Source of the DNA: Glandiceps talaboti
Taxonomy: Eukaryota > Hemichordata > Enteropneusta > Spengelidae
Length of the DNA stretch: 64,000 nt
Direction: 5' to 3'
Assembly (NCBI RefSeq): GCF_964340395.1
Contig: NC_135551.1
Location: forward strand, 10,827,879-10,891,878
In this document: positions 1 through 12,001 of the stretch, in pieces
How positions within the stretch are numbered: position 1 is the first letter of the stretch
How the letters are laid out: every line of letters starts with the position of its first letter
Made by a program: the position numbers and the translations under genes
The notes under the pieces: generated by a model
Seen by the model: only the letters and a program-made list of their open reading frames with translations
Told to the model about the DNA's origin: nothing
Databases searched by the model: none

Positions 1-211
1 TATATATTGTTCGTCGCAACCGATATATATCTTGGTCCGGGTTCCTTCATTTTGAATAGGATGTTCATATATGTCATTCGAACATGTATGTATCAACGTG
101 TGTTGTTGTCTCACTCTGTGTGTCACAAATAAGGGTTTTCACATTTTGAGTCTCATTATTATACGAAACACAGTATAGTAGACCGGTGGCTACAGACAGA
201 CAGACAACATG

Positions 212-583
212 TTACCGTACAGTTTCATAGGTAGTATGGTCCGTTCTTCTATCGTTAACATTGTCTATTTCAAGTTCCTTCATTGTCATGGCTACTATGT
301 ATTGTTTAGCACGTTCACTCAATTCGTCATCAGGCAGGTCTTCAGGGTCTGTCTTGTCGAGAGTGCCTGGTTTATCTTCACTGAAACAGCAATATTTGTA
401 ATGATATGAAGCAATGCAAATCAAAACCAATGTTATGATGTATGCTACAACTGCACCACCAGCCAGCAAATAAATAACGGTGACATTTTGTACTGTGAGT
501 ACAATAGTCACACAGGAAACAGTTAAAAGGAAAGACAAAGTGTATGAGATACCAAACATGCAGTATATCGTTTTGAGAGACAT
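212..583 (-). CDS. Small two-helix membrane protein, unknown function
   Basis: This open frame encodes 123 residues from an ATG to a stop. Two hydrophobic stretches are visible, about residues 10-30 and 36-60. The first could be a signal anchor. A Cys-Cys pair and a basic patch follow, then an acidic, probably cytosolic tail with the run DPEDLPDDELSERAK, ending in a Tyr-containing C-terminus. The amino-acid pattern (two clean helices, then a polar charged tail) looks like a real small membrane protein rather than a chance frame. No family is recognised. It could be a single-exon gene or the last exon of a larger gene whose upstream exons I cannot see. No duplicate of it was noticed elsewhere in the window. 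Confidence 0.35.
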   Translation of the reverse strand: MSLKTIYCMFGISYTLSFLLTVSCVTIVLTVQNVTVIYLLAGGAVVAYIITLVLICIASYHYKYCCFSEDKPGTLDKTDPEDLPDDELSERAKQYIVAMTMKELEIDNVNDRRTDHTTYETVR

Positions 584-2392
584 GTATATGATCTTCTTAT
601 CACGTTACTTCAACAGGTATTGGAAAACGACAGACCTAAAAAAAAAGAGGGAAAAGAAGACCGGTAGTTATTTTATCCAGTGTTAATAATATTTCACAAA
701 TTTGTTCTTTCCAAACGGAACATGTCACTCCCAAGAATTTCTTGGTTCTTCGCAAAGATCATAGACAACAATGTCTACAAAAACCACCACGTTTTGACTT
801 GGCCTATTGCTACATAAAATTGTTTCTGTTTTTATCAATAACGGAGGCATTGGAACTGAACTTTATGTTCTTCTTGGTATGTTTACCCTTTCAGGTCACC
901 AATAAATAACTTATTTATCTTTTATCATTTACAACCCATGATAATAATGTGATCCGGGTTGCACAGAGGGTCATAAATAGTGCAATAGCGTTTAAAATCT
1001 TGCACATAGTTTGGCTTTTAGTAGCAAACAATGGTTATACATCTGTAATATATGATGACTCTGATTTATATTGTACTACAGTTTGTTTATTCTTGTACAA
1101 TGCGTTCCTTGTTGGTTACTTTAACATACCACGGCGGACATCTGCAAAACCAGTTCTGTTTACTCTTTTTTTTTACAAATTGGGGTTAACTTCAGAACAT
1201 GTAAATTTTTTAAGTACATTACCAAAATCCATCACAGTGCTCGTGTCGTTTAAGGGAAATAAGCGTGGACACAGAATGTTTATAATTATACGTAAAACGA
1301 AATTCTGTGGTTGAGCCAGTGACCTTAGAATCAGCCTAGTCAAGCTGTTCCGCCAATTTCTATAGAACAAATACTTAGATAAAACGTAAAGGCAAAGTAC
1401 ACCTACCGCTCAAGTCGAGTACTGAAAAGGGTTCTCCTGTTAGACTAATTGCAATTGCACAGTGCTGAAGTTCACATTTCCAGGGAAAAGGCTAATGTTG
1501 ACTTATTTCAGAAGTACGTGTATAGCAGGAAGCTGTGTTCTTGTCAATGGAAGGCAAAACAGTATGGCTTACCCCCTCAATGACGCAATTGAGATTTCTT
1601 TCGTTATGGGACACTCATCACCATCGCATACGTGCTAATAATGTTTCCGTTGTTTATCATGGCTGTACTGAATTCAAATCAATTGTAATTTTATAATTCC
1701 AACACTTCGGTCGTACTTGGCATATCAATGTACAAGATAAGCTTAGCATCTGATTACAATCTTTAAGGTTGAACTTGCAACATTAACTGTACGTACATAT
1801 ATCAAATATATGCATTATGCAGGAGTAGGATGGTCTATATAATTACATTGTACTACTTATTACTCTTTATATTAGAATGAGTTCTCAAATTCAATTTTAT
1901 TGTTGGGTATTTTTCATTGTTTTCCTAATTATTATGTAGTCATTATTGGATACGAGGACGAGGACGTAAAATAGAAATCTAGCAAATTAACGAAATATAC
2001 TGATCCTCAGTCGAATACATAATGCCATGGTGATAACCTAATTCTGACAAAAATAAATCTGGTGAATGTATAGTTGTTGTTGATATAGCAAAGTATGTTA
2101 AAAATAACCAAACGATATTGAATTTGATAATGTCAAATTATGTCAGACCAATTCATCAACATATTATCACATGTTAAGATGCATTACATCACAACCCGTG
2201 TAAATCTGACATCTCAAACCATTGATGTGAATTGACTATAGTATTGTCTTCTAAGAGACTCGAACAACTGAACAACAATCATGTGGGTACTATACGTCAC
2301 ACAGAGTTCATTATCATTTCAATATCACACGGGTCATAAATCTTGTGAAAGTAATGATGTGACCACACTGCATTATATAAGGATAGTTCGAG
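584..2392. other. Non-coding, AT-rich sequence
   Basis: No convincing exon, RNA gene or repeat array was recognised here. Short open frames around 949-1370 have no domain-like composition and no splice signals supporting them. Confidence 0.4.
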
Positions 2393-2505
2393 CCATGGTG
2401 GATACCTGGTGAAAGCCTTTTGTAAGCTAATTAATTTTCGGTGCAATGCGAACTTAAATCCATTAATTTAGACTAAAGTTTTGCACAGATGAGCTTTCAT
2501 CACAC
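2393..2505 (+). repeat. Dispersed repeat, copy 1
   Basis: This ~110-bp segment begins near ATGGTGGATACCTGG and runs through a block ending CACAGATGAGCTTTCATCA. It matches a second copy at about 6,917-7,028 in the same orientation, with scattered substitutions and small gaps. No coding capacity is seen. It may be the core of a longer decayed element. Confidence 0.6.
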
Positions 2506-3994
2506 TATCGACAGAACTGGTTTTCGTGTCAGATATTACGGTATATCATAACATTACACATGTCGTGTTTATGTCGCTACTACAAAGACACGAACCCTGA
2601 TGGACCTATACCCAACACATGGTAATGTTTCCAAGTATATTATAGTAACCAAGTCAATGAAATATTAGGTCTCCTTTTGGCAGTATTTCTGAGTCTGAAC
2701 TATGAACTTTAGTGAGTGGTTGCAGTGTTGCATCTAACTCGGCCGATTAACAACATTAATTAAGTAACTGAAATATGGGAGTGATTGATTCTCATTTATG
2801 TTGTCACGAAAGCCAAGTATTTCTAAAGTACAGGCTGAGAGATAGACGGACCACAATCACTGGAGAAAAGAAATAACACACATATATGTTACAGGTTGAA
2901 TTTGAACTGATCTAGCTAATTTCTCTCTAAAAATAAAATACAACATTTTTTACAGCGAAATTGCTTGTACAAAAAAAGCTATGCTTAAATATATAAACGT
3001 AAGAGTACACTTAACACTGGTTGTGTCAAATAAAACTACTCACAATGATGTAAAGTCTCTTTTCTCTGGCATTGAAGTGCAGACATACACGAGTTCTCTT
3101 CTTCCCCATTTGATTGGGAAACACATATTTCGAACAAATCACTAAATCACTTCTTCAGTGTTTGCCTAGTCACCTACTTAAAGCACTCGCAGTGTAAACT
3201 CTAACATATATATTTATAACCGTTGTAGTTGAGCCTTCGGTTTTCTAAGCTAGACACAAACTAAAACTATCTTCGCAACATGCATACAGTTACAACAGTG
3301 ATAACCTATTGAATGGACGTCGGTTTAATTATAGTCTCAGTAGGGAGGCGTCTCTGAACACTATTTTATGTAGCGTTACATGAACTTGCAGAGCTGTTTT
3401 AGGACTTCAATGTTTATGCTATATATATGTTGATCACAGAGTGATTTCAATCGCACAACAGAGGAACTGCTATCCCCCACTTGTGTAATCTACTGCATTG
3501 AAGAACAAGAGATTTAGTTTGCACCTATCTCAGTAAACCGAAGGCTGAATTACCAGTGTTGTATGTAAATGTGTACCTACAGATTTCCTTGCTCCTCTTG
3601 CGCTACAACGTTGTAGATAAAACTGGCCGATAAATGACACAATGTATATATGAGTTTTCACTTTGTTGGATTTTCTGTGGAAGTCAAATTACAACAGGGG
3701 ATTGTTACCCTGCGTGCATTCATGAAGACTTTGCTTCGGTCATACTATGTCAAACAAATGTCAAGTGACATGTTTTAAAATGTGGTTCAAAGTTCTCAAG
3801 TTAATCGCATGACGTGTTTGCTATATGTCACATTTCTATTCACCATCGACATGAATATGATATGTGTGTTGTTTTGTTAAGAACGAGTTGTATTTGTATA
3901 ACGTAAAATAAGCTGATCGGCACTTGGGTGACATTTGGCTGTTCCACATTTAGAATCACCTGAATTTAAAGTGTACACACGGAGATGTGTATGT
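2506..3994. other. Non-coding, no recognised feature
   Basis: This is AT-rich sequence without a supported exon. Nothing beyond ordinary low-complexity sequence was recognised. Confidence 0.35.
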
Positions 3995-4041
3995 TTTCTA
4001 GTTACCTCCCGTAAGGGTACGGGAGGTATTAAAAGGGGAAG

Positions 4042-4043
<2 letters not shown>

Positions 4044-4104
<61 letters not shown>

Positions 4105-4152
4105 CGTCCGTCCGTCCGTCCGTCCGTCCGTCCGTCCGTCCGTCTGTCTGTG
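4044..4152 (+). repeat. (TCTG)n then (TCCG)n microsatellite
   Basis: This is a near-perfect tetranucleotide array that switches from TCTG to TCCG units near 4,100 and back to TCTG at its end. It is open in several frames only because of its period. Confidence 0.95.
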
Positions 4153-4269
4153 TGTCTGTGTCATCATTTTCTAAAAATCGGCTAACTCAATTGTAATGAA
4201 ATTTGGGATTTATAATCTTTAGGGTAATAGCTAGACCTGATTAGGTTTTGAGACAGATCTGTTAATGTT

Positions 4270-5320
4270 TAATTAGAGAAATTTGCATATTCATGAAATC
4301 AACTAATTACGCAATATCTTAGGACTGCATACTTCAATTTCAATATAATTTAGTATATTCGTTCAACATAACAACATACATTTGTCCTATAAAATTCGTT
4401 GATGTATCTTACAGCGTTAATGAATAATTTGCATAATTAATTATTTTTGGTAATTAGGCTATATCTTAAGAATACATACTTCAAATTCATCATAATTTAG
4501 TACATACGTTCATCATAAGAGAACATATATGTCCTATCAAGTTTGTTGATGCACCGTACAGTTTTAATGAATAATTTGCATAATTAATGATTTTCAGTAA
4601 TTAGGCTATATCTTAAGAATACATACTTCAATTCCAATATAATTCAGTACACATGTTAACAATAACAATCGCACATGTCCTGTAAAGCTGGTTGATGTAC
4701 CTTTCAGTGTTAATGAATAATTTGCATAATTAATTATTCTTGGTAATTAGGCTTTATCTTAAGACTGCATACCTCAATGTCAATACAATTCAGTACATAC
4801 CATAACAAATTGTGTATGTCCTATAAAGTCAGTTGATGTACCTTACAGTGTTAATGGATAATTTGCATAATTAATGATTTTCAGTAATTAGGCTATATCT
4901 TAAGATTGAATACTTCAATTTCAATACAAATTAGTACATAATGTTAACCACAACAAAGCAGGTACGTCCTATAAAATTTGGTGCTATAGCATACAGTTTT
5001 TATGAAATATTTGCATAATTAATGATTTTAGGTAACTACGTTGTATCTTAAAAATGCAAGCTTCAAATTTCGTATAATATGATACATATATCAACCATAA
5101 TAATACGCACCTGTCCTATGAAGTTTGTTGCTACAACTTTTACCTTTTAATGAGTATTTTGAATAATGAACGATATTCAGTAATTGAGCAGTATCATGCA
5201 CTCTTCGAATTCCGCATAATTTGGCACATACATTATCTTAAGAAAGCACGCTTGTCCAAAAACAAAGCCTGTTACCATATTTTTTTTTAAGTTTTTTATT
5301 TTATTTGCATAATTAGTGAT
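4270..5320 (+). repeat. Tandem repeat, period about 147 bp, 7-8 copies
   Basis: The phrase ATTTGCATAATTAAT or a close variant recurs near 4,424, 4,570, 4,715, 4,857, 5,005 and 5,303, with diverged forms near 4,277 and 5,153. Each is followed by a conserved block reading about GTAATTAGGCTATATCTTAAG. The spacing is 143-150 bp. Related single units occur near 16,495, 29,800-29,960, 30,700, 37,500, 37,950, 39,780 and 52,550. Confidence 0.85.
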
Positions 5321-5431
5321 TCCCTTACGGGAGGCATTCAGTTCAAATCTGGTTTTCTTGTTAAAATTACTTGACCGTGCGGGTGGCATTGTAGGCTTTG
5401 AGGAGAGAAATTCTACAGTTCTCCACAGTTT

Positions 5432-5655
5432 GGGTTGTCAGTGGCGAGCGGTTAGCTCGTACGCCTCGAACCGAAATTTAACCTGTACGTAAGAAGGGTG
5501 ATACTCAGTTTGACCCTGCCGAACAACGCAGGTTTTCCCCGGGTACTCCAGTTTCCCCCTGCGTCTTCAACACTAGGGCACCAGGGCGCTGCTCTTGTGG
5601 CGACCAATCAACATATTTCCGAACTTATTTGGAAGAATAAAGATTATTATTAATA
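5432..5655 (+). mobile_element. tRNA-derived SINE-like element
   Basis: The head GTGGCGAGCGGTTAGCTCG resembles a tRNA A-box region as seen in many tRNA-derived SINEs. A body follows with CCCCGGGTACTCCAGTTTCC, a block common in invertebrate SINEs. The 3' end is AATAAAGATTATTATTAAT, a LINE-type tail. The B box is weak. It sits directly after the pearl-like element. Confidence 0.55.
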
Positions 5656-6916
5656 GGAATTAAATGTGTCTATGCGTTAATATCAGTGTGCCATATAGGA
5701 CCTTCCACAGTAGATTAGCAAAGGGTCCATTGAAATAAAGTATACACCCATTAACCATTATAAACACAACGTATTAATCATGTAAATCTCCCAACCCCTA
5801 CACACTCACACATGACATCTTACATGACACATGGAACTCGATAGGTTTATAGAATCCAATCTATAATGTCAACTAGAATTTAAACAAAAAACTAATCAGC
5901 CATGTAATACTAAAAATGGCTTAAATCTGCCAGTACGAAAACAAATACAAATGTATGCGCAATAAATTTCCCAAATATTTTAAACGATTCCTAAAATATG
6001 ACAAAATATCCAAACAGTCACTATTAATAATTCGTATGTAATGGAATAATTCTGTAAAAAAGCAAATAGTAATAACTGATATCCCACCAATCGTTTTTAG
6101 ACAGTAGCTTGATATATTCACGAGCAAATCATATATTGGCAAGGGCATTTTTAAGACCCCTCTCGGTTTTCTTGTTCATTGCAATTTTTAAGTTATTCAT
6201 CTCTACCCTCATTTTCTTATCCATTTTTGTCAGTACATATTCAATATATTTACTGAAAAATTTTTATCCTGAGTTAAGTAAATGCGACATATAACTCATT
6301 CAGCAATGTTATGTTATTTCGGGGGGGGGGGGAACGAGGAACGTGACCAACTGGGGAGAAAATTGGTCTTTATTTTAGGATAGTGATTTCTTCAAGACAA
6401 GATTACCTGGTAATTGATAATGTACATTAAGTCTAAAAATGAGCTGTCGCATCATATCATAGCCATATCATTTTACACTACTCTCGATTAAGTAAATTTA
6501 TCTAAGTAAAGTTGCTCATGCAGCTAACACAACATAAATACACATGAGAATATAAAGAACTGTTCACAGTAATAATGGCTATCCGACTCCGGTATGGAAT
6601 ATGACTATATAATGCCAGATCTAACGCATTTCGTACAATCGATATAACTGCGACTCGTCAAAGAATACTTTCTCTAGTTGGCAGATCACACAAACGAAAT
6701 GAATGCGGTACACTGTAACACTTAACAGTCAACTGTTTTGAACCATTTTTGGATCGTGAGTCGGACTGGTTTAGGCGAGCGATTAAGGGAACGATTCATA
6801 TTTGGACTTTAAAACCACCCATGAACCGTGATGGGGGATGTTACCAACTTCCAAGAATTTTGGAGAATTGTCTGAAGTCACGCATGCGTCGTGACTTCAG
6901 AAAACACTGACGAAGC
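5656..6916. other. Non-coding, no recognised feature
   Basis: No supported exon was found. A short G-run lies at about 6,320. Hydrophobic-looking open frames at 5,921-6,294 overlap on opposite strands in AT-rich DNA and have no homology that I recognise. Confidence 0.35.
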
Positions 6917-7028
6917 CATGGTGGGGATACCTGGCAAAAAGCTTTGATGAGCTAATTAAATATCGGTGCAATACGAAGTCAAATCCATTAATTTAGACTG
7001 TACTTTTGCACAGATGGGCTTTCATCAT
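6917..7028 (+). repeat. Dispersed repeat, copy 2
   Basis: This is the second copy of the segment at 2,393-2,505, same orientation, with moderate divergence. No coding capacity is seen. Confidence 0.6.
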
Positions 7029-7472
7029 ACCTCGGTATATATATTTACTTTAATGAGTTCACAACCTGATTTTATTCGAAGTTTGTTCATTGTATCTAAT
7101 AATTGCATTTGTATAAATACAAGAAGACTGTTATGTCCATATTTAAGTAGACTGTACCATTTACAGGCCCATATGTATGCCAAATGATTCATTTCAACTA
7201 ATTTTAAAAGAATAATTGATAAATGATGCAAAATATTACACTATTTCAGCTCAAATTAGATTAATATATCAGTTTAGTACCTATATTGTCTCAGTTAAAA
7301 ATTCATGTGAATCGTGTAGAATTGTGTCGATTGGTGAGGTCATGTACCCAATACAAAAGATTCAACGCATTACTACACAGTTTTAATTGAGCTGATTAAG
7401 TAAGAGTTTGATCAGCTACAGGCTTGATTGCTGACTAAGAACTGTACTTGGCGAAAAGAGAGTGAAACTTTA

Positions 7473-7481
7473 TATATATAT

Positions 7482-7565
<84 letters not shown>
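7473..7565. repeat. (TA)n microsatellite
   Basis: This is an almost pure TA array of about 90 bp. It lies close to the 3' boundary of the first TMLHE-like pseudogene copy. Confidence 0.95.
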
Positions 7566-7567
<2 letters not shown>

Positions 7568-7780
7568 AATGTAAGGGGTCAATTGACACTATATCAGAAA
7601 TGATGAAGGTAATGTAGTACACGTAGTAAATTTCACAATTCTACCCTAAAGTGCGCAACATGCTAAATGTGTATGATTCCCCACTAGTCTCTGATGCATT
7701 CTTTGGTAAGTGTCATATGACAAACTATATGGTGCTTCGTAATGGTCATGTTTGTGAACCAACATCAATAAAGAATCAGT

Positions 7781-9586
7781 CTATACGTTGTGATTTAGTA
7801 AAGTTCGATATCGACTGTCGATATCATCTCTTGGTAGGTACATTCCTAACAATCTTCTTCTGCCAGTAAAAGACGTTCGTCCATGTAAAACTCGCCAGTT
7901 GTCTACAATGCAGACAAGACCAGGTTGAAGTTTTATCTGCAACTCATTCACTGGAGAGGAAAGATCCTTGATAAACATCAATAACGCTCGATAAAATAGA
8001 TCCAAGTCTTTGAGTTGGCAATGTTTTGTGCTGACTGGAGTCGGCTCGTGTGTAAATCAAATAGATAATGTCATCATCACCGTATCTACGTGTAACAACT
8101 GTGGTTAAGTTTGTTAATAGATATATTATTATCACACATTCATATATTCAAGTTATCAGTAGTGAATGCGTAGCCAGGTTACACAGTTTTGATACTACAT
8201 GGACCTTTCCTTGTGATTTGAATTAGTTGAAAAATTGTATGACTCATTCAAATATTCAAACATTGTTGATTTTCCACCTACCTAATGAACTTCAGTTCAC
8301 CTGATACAGAGCAGAGCTGTAACACGTGACCTACTCCGACACAATGAACCATTCGATCTATTATTATCTTGTCGTGTCGAACTGGAACTCGACTAAGGAT
8401 GTCATAATACTTAGGGTGACGTTGTTTTAATTTCTCCGCTACATTGAATGCATCGACCAGTTTGATCATTCCTCCTTCACCATCATGACCGAGGCAATGA
8501 AAAATTATAGCTGAGATATTTATTTAAAAACTTTCTAACACCACTTGAAACAATCATGTATACATGTATGCATAACATACACAATAGCAATTAGTGCCAT
8601 CTTTACACATAACACACTTCAAGGTGTAGCAGTTTTGTCATAGATCCCTTAAATCCCAAGTACAGATCTCATTTCAGGCTGAAACCCAAACCCCACCACT
8701 GCCCCCCCCCCCCCCCCGCAAAAGAGAATTACACAAGAAGTGTAGTTTGTCAAGAGTGACTAACTGTGACCTACATCATTTAGGAAAACCTTTTGCTCTT
8801 TTAAATCGTTTTGGGCCAAACAAAAAGATGTCTCCAACTACATTATATTCCATCTTTAACCTTTACATTTACAACATTGTCCTCTGTATTGTCAAAAGTG
8901 AATTTGCTTCTATTACATTCAACAATCGTACCGTCTACTTACCCTGGGGGTTCATTTAAGAATGTTGCATCATTGTGGACTTTAAACTGGTAATTGGTGA
9001 ATCCCTTATCTGCCCATTTAAACTCTAAAGTCAACATCCAGTGTTTACCCCAAAAGGTTTCCCTTATGAACAATATTTTCTCTACTACTCGCTTAAAGAA
9101 AGGAAACAATTACAAAATAATTATTTAAAAAAAGAAACTATTTCAACAATCACCACATCATTCTAGTAATTCGGATAAATATGTTATTAATATATCACTG
9201 TGACATCCAAATACGCATGTGACTACGGTAAGTCTGTCACAAAAAGTGCCTAGTTTTGCTCATTTGTTTGAATTGTTTTGTTTTATTTTGTTTTGAGTAT
9301 GTCTTCCACATTAAGCTACTTTCAACTATTCTTAGACGTTTGTAATGCATTCCTTTTGGCAATCTTTATGGGAATTTAATACGGAAATTGTTTTTACCTG
9401 TGTGGCTTCTACAGTTGGTGGTACATTTTTAATGAAGGTAATACCAAATTTTAATAAGTTTTCAAGAGTAATTTTCAGAAGTTCTTCATCTCTCAGGTAC
9501 TTGTTGTAATCGATAGCTTCTGGCATCCTAGCTTTTATCGTTTCTACATCCCATAGTTTTAAGAGCTTCTTCCTTTCTGACGTCTT
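7781..9586 (-). pseudogene. TMLHE-like partial copy 1 (exons 4-7), broken
   Basis: Four blocks match exons 7, 6, 5 and 4 of the intact gene at 12,002-15,604. Exon 7 is about 7,781-8,051, ending in a stop and carrying the DNWRVLHGR motif. Exon 6 is about 8,281-8,500, exon 5 is 8,943-9,091 (149 nt, intact ends), and exon 4 is 9,398 to about 9,586. Several defects are visible. The exon 7 acceptor reads TTTAC instead of TTTAG. The exon 6 acceptor CAG is replaced by unrelated bases. Exon 4 stops at a junction with the spacer repeat near 9,587, losing its first ~65 nt. The exons for the N-terminal domain are absent. Reading frames inside the blocks remain open, so the duplication is fairly recent. 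It could still be transcribed, but it cannot make a full enzyme as it stands. Confidence 0.85.
8699..8718 (+). repeat. Poly-C tract
   Basis: A C-rich homopolymer lies in the intron between exons 6 and 5 of TMLHE-like copy 1. The equivalent introns at 12,950 and 21,838 have the same tract with different lengths. Confidence 0.9.
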
Positions 9587-10300
9587 GATGACTTTACACC
9601 ATAAATGTATTTCACCAGTTGTTGCATGGATCATGTGCACAGTCTTAACAATTCTTCCTCTTACCATATAAGAGAAAGCAATGACGCGCACACACCGTCA
9701 TTAATAAATAAATAAATTAATTAATTAATTAATTAATTGTTATGGTGTTAAATGAATTGTTAATTCCAAACAAAACTAATGTGCCATCTGAAAGTAACAT
9801 ATGTTCTTATACTGTAATTTAATTTACATAGTCTCCCTATGAACGTGATGTACACTAAAATTGGCTCACAATGTTTTTTGAAGAATAATGTTAAGACAAC
9901 GCGAGTTGTACTGCACAGGATAAAACAGTTATAAGGGCAACTTAAACAATAAACAGCCAATGGAGCGCATAGACAAAGATTAAGTTCAACTGCTGAGCAT
10001 GACGTCAATACACTATTTACAATACCTGCTAAGCTAAATATTGTGAGGGTATAATTTGTAGTAACTTGGTACATACATTGTCAATAACACAGTGAGTATC
10101 TTCTATAAAAACTGTCCATATAGCTATCCTACTGATTCATTTGCATTATTAATTATTATAGGTGATTACCAATATATCAAACATTAATGTGTATAGGAAC
10201 AATAATCTAGATGCTTTACTGAAGACATTCAGTTTACAGCTGGAATATAATAATTAACAATGAATATATGTGAACAAAGTTACAAAATACATGGTATTAA

Positions 10301-10646
10301 AGTGGCCATATGGATGGGAATATTGTATTTATTTTGGATTTTTATTTGATAAAACAGCTTCACTATGTTTTACTACTTGAAAAAATAATGTGAAATAACA
10401 TATACCAAGTCCATGTTCACATCTCAATAAACAGCAAAACACTGAACAATGTGTAAAATGTTTGTTATTGTACGTACAATAACAAACCTTTTACACTTTT
10501 TGCATCTTTTTGCAATGTATTGAGTTATGAACATGGACTTGGTATATGTTCTTTTGCTTTATTTTTTCAAGTAGAAAAACATAGTGAAGCTGTTTTATCA
10601 AATAAAAACCCAAAATAAATACCAAATTCTCATCCATATGGCAACT
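10301..10646. mobile_element. 346-bp inverted-repeat MITE with TTAA target duplication
   Basis: The insert is almost entirely two inverted arms of about 165 bp. The left arm starts AGTGGCCATATGGATG and the right arm ends with its inverse. They meet at the palindrome TTATTGTACGTACAATAA near 10,475. TTAA lies on both sides (10,297-10,300 and 10,647-10,650). The second copy of the surrounding repeat, near 19,270, lacks the insert and reads as an empty site with a single TTAA. The TTAA duplication fits piggyBac- or Kolobok-type non-autonomous elements, and the class is inferred from that alone. Confidence 0.8.
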
Positions 10647-11390
10647 TTAAATTTGAAGGTATAGCCATATTGCCAGCAGTGCACTTTGCGCTGCCTCGAT
10701 ACACAAATGGGTGATGTGTCCGATTACATCTAGCAGAATGGAAAAGATCAATGTGGAATGTTTGTTTATGGGTAATAATTGATTTCAATATTTACTGTTG
10801 ATAAGGGTGTTGAAGAGTTGACTGTGGTGACTCCATAGGGTCACGCTGATAGTCCATGTTATACTTATGTGTTTTTATTGCAATAGGACCAATTGCAGTT
10901 CCTTTATCAAACACACGTGAATTTTTCTACAATATTCATAAACGTCATCGTTACTGTAATAATCGTAACATCAGTTTTATCTATTTCACTAGCTGCACTA
11001 TGACGTCAGTGAAAAACGATAAACCACACAAACGCTGAAATTAGTGCAGCTATATATCCTCAGAGAATTGGACGCATAAAATAATTACTTTACTCGCAGA
11101 TTTGCCTTACCTCTTCGGCCAGTCGTCAAGATGTCCACAGTTAGCTCAAACACAGACAATGTCGCAAATCTTTGTATTCGAACGTGTTGTTTGTTAAGAT
11201 AACACCAGTCAATCATATATAGCTGATCTTTGTAGGCCAATCAGTGCATGAGGTCAATTTGGAGTGAGACATGAGGTGATCTGAAAAGTCGAGTGCCACA
11301 ACCTGCTCCAATAACCTTTTGTTAAAACAAATGGGGCAGTAATATACAAGATACGGTTTCTAACTCTATCCGGTAAGCCCTCTCCCCCCT

Positions 11391-11398
<8 letters not shown>

Positions 11399-11464
<66 letters not shown>
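11399..11464. repeat. (CT)n microsatellite
   Basis: A pure CT array follows a C-rich run. The same array in spacer copy 2 is at 20,011-20,154 and is about twice as long. Confidence 0.95.
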
Positions 11465-11469
<5 letters not shown>

Positions 11470-11470
11470 A

Positions 11471-12001
11471 TACAAAAAGAATGAGCAGGTAATTCTAGAC
11501 ATATTTACCCCAATTAATATAAATATAACAGCTGTAGAATATTGAATAATAATTAAATATATACCGAACTTAGATTAGAAACGATTAGTGAAAAGATACA
11601 ACGTATCAAAGAATTAATTAATTATCTGGAACTGGCATGTAGCGCTTACAGAAGATCATACACATTGCTTGATGGAGTGAATAAAGCCACGCTATTAACT
11701 TTTGCTATATTAACTTCTACAGCAGTTGTATATATCCCATACGAGGGACTGGTCAATTGGAACTATATTAGAAATGACGAAGAGGCTATGTTACAGCAGT
11801 ACACATATGGTTCGTTTCACAACTCTATCGCAAAGTGTGCAATCGTGCCTTTTTTGTGCTTATCCGCTTATCCTTTAATCGTCTATGACTTCCTACTTGT
11901 CTATGTTGCATTCAGTGATAAGTATCATGTGACAAACTACATGGTGCTTGAGAATGGACATGTTTAATTTGTGAACCAATATTGTGAAACAATCGTTGAG
12001 T
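11471..12001 (-). other. TMLHE-like 3' flank, duplicated
   Basis: This stretch lies directly downstream of the TMLHE-like stop codon and may contain its 3' untranslated region. It is duplicated at 20,345-20,888 with small indels. A 100-residue open frame at 11,665-11,967 (plus strand) is broken in the duplicate, which argues against it being coding. Confidence 0.4.

Larger units (their letters stand above)
4000..5340 (+). mobile_element. Pearl/HINE-like non-autonomous element ((ACRG)n plus core tandem repeats)
   Basis: The segment opens with CCTCCCGTAAGGG (4,005-4,017), which forms a hairpin with the following TACGGGAGG. It closes with the inverse CCCTTACGGGAGG (5,322-5,334). Between them lie a (TCTG)n(TCCG)n array, which is (ACRG)n on the other strand, and then seven to eight tandem units of about 147 bp. 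Bivalve pearl/CvA elements and other Helentron-associated interspersed elements are known for this combination of an ACRG-type microsatellite and 150-160-bp core repeats. Assignment to that group is by architecture only. No Rep/helicase coding sequence is present, so it would be non-autonomous. Confidence 0.55.
9587..11470 (+). repeat. Spacer repeat S, copy 1
   Basis: The segment from GATGACTTTACACC to the (CT)n array at 11,400 is repeated in the same order and orientation at 18,563-20,154. It includes the (AATT)n tract and a block with GACGTCAATACACTATTTAC. Copy 1 carries an extra 346-bp insertion at 10,301-10,646 that copy 2 lacks. No coding sequence is recognised. Confidence 0.85.

Noticed and set aside
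4044-4152. CRISPR-like or centromeric array
   Set aside because: The repeats have no spacers, the unit is a simple tetranucleotide, and the genome is eukaryotic.
3877-4174. Overlapping long open frames on both strands over the TCTG/TCCG array
   Set aside because: They exist only because a 4-bp period repeat has no stops in some frames, and the residues are pure TDRQ or SVCLSVCL repeats.
11665-11967. 100-residue plus-strand frame with hydrophobic segments
   Set aside because: The duplicate at 20,560-20,850 is frameshifted and has a stop, and the region is the 3' flank of the TMLHE-like gene on the other strand.
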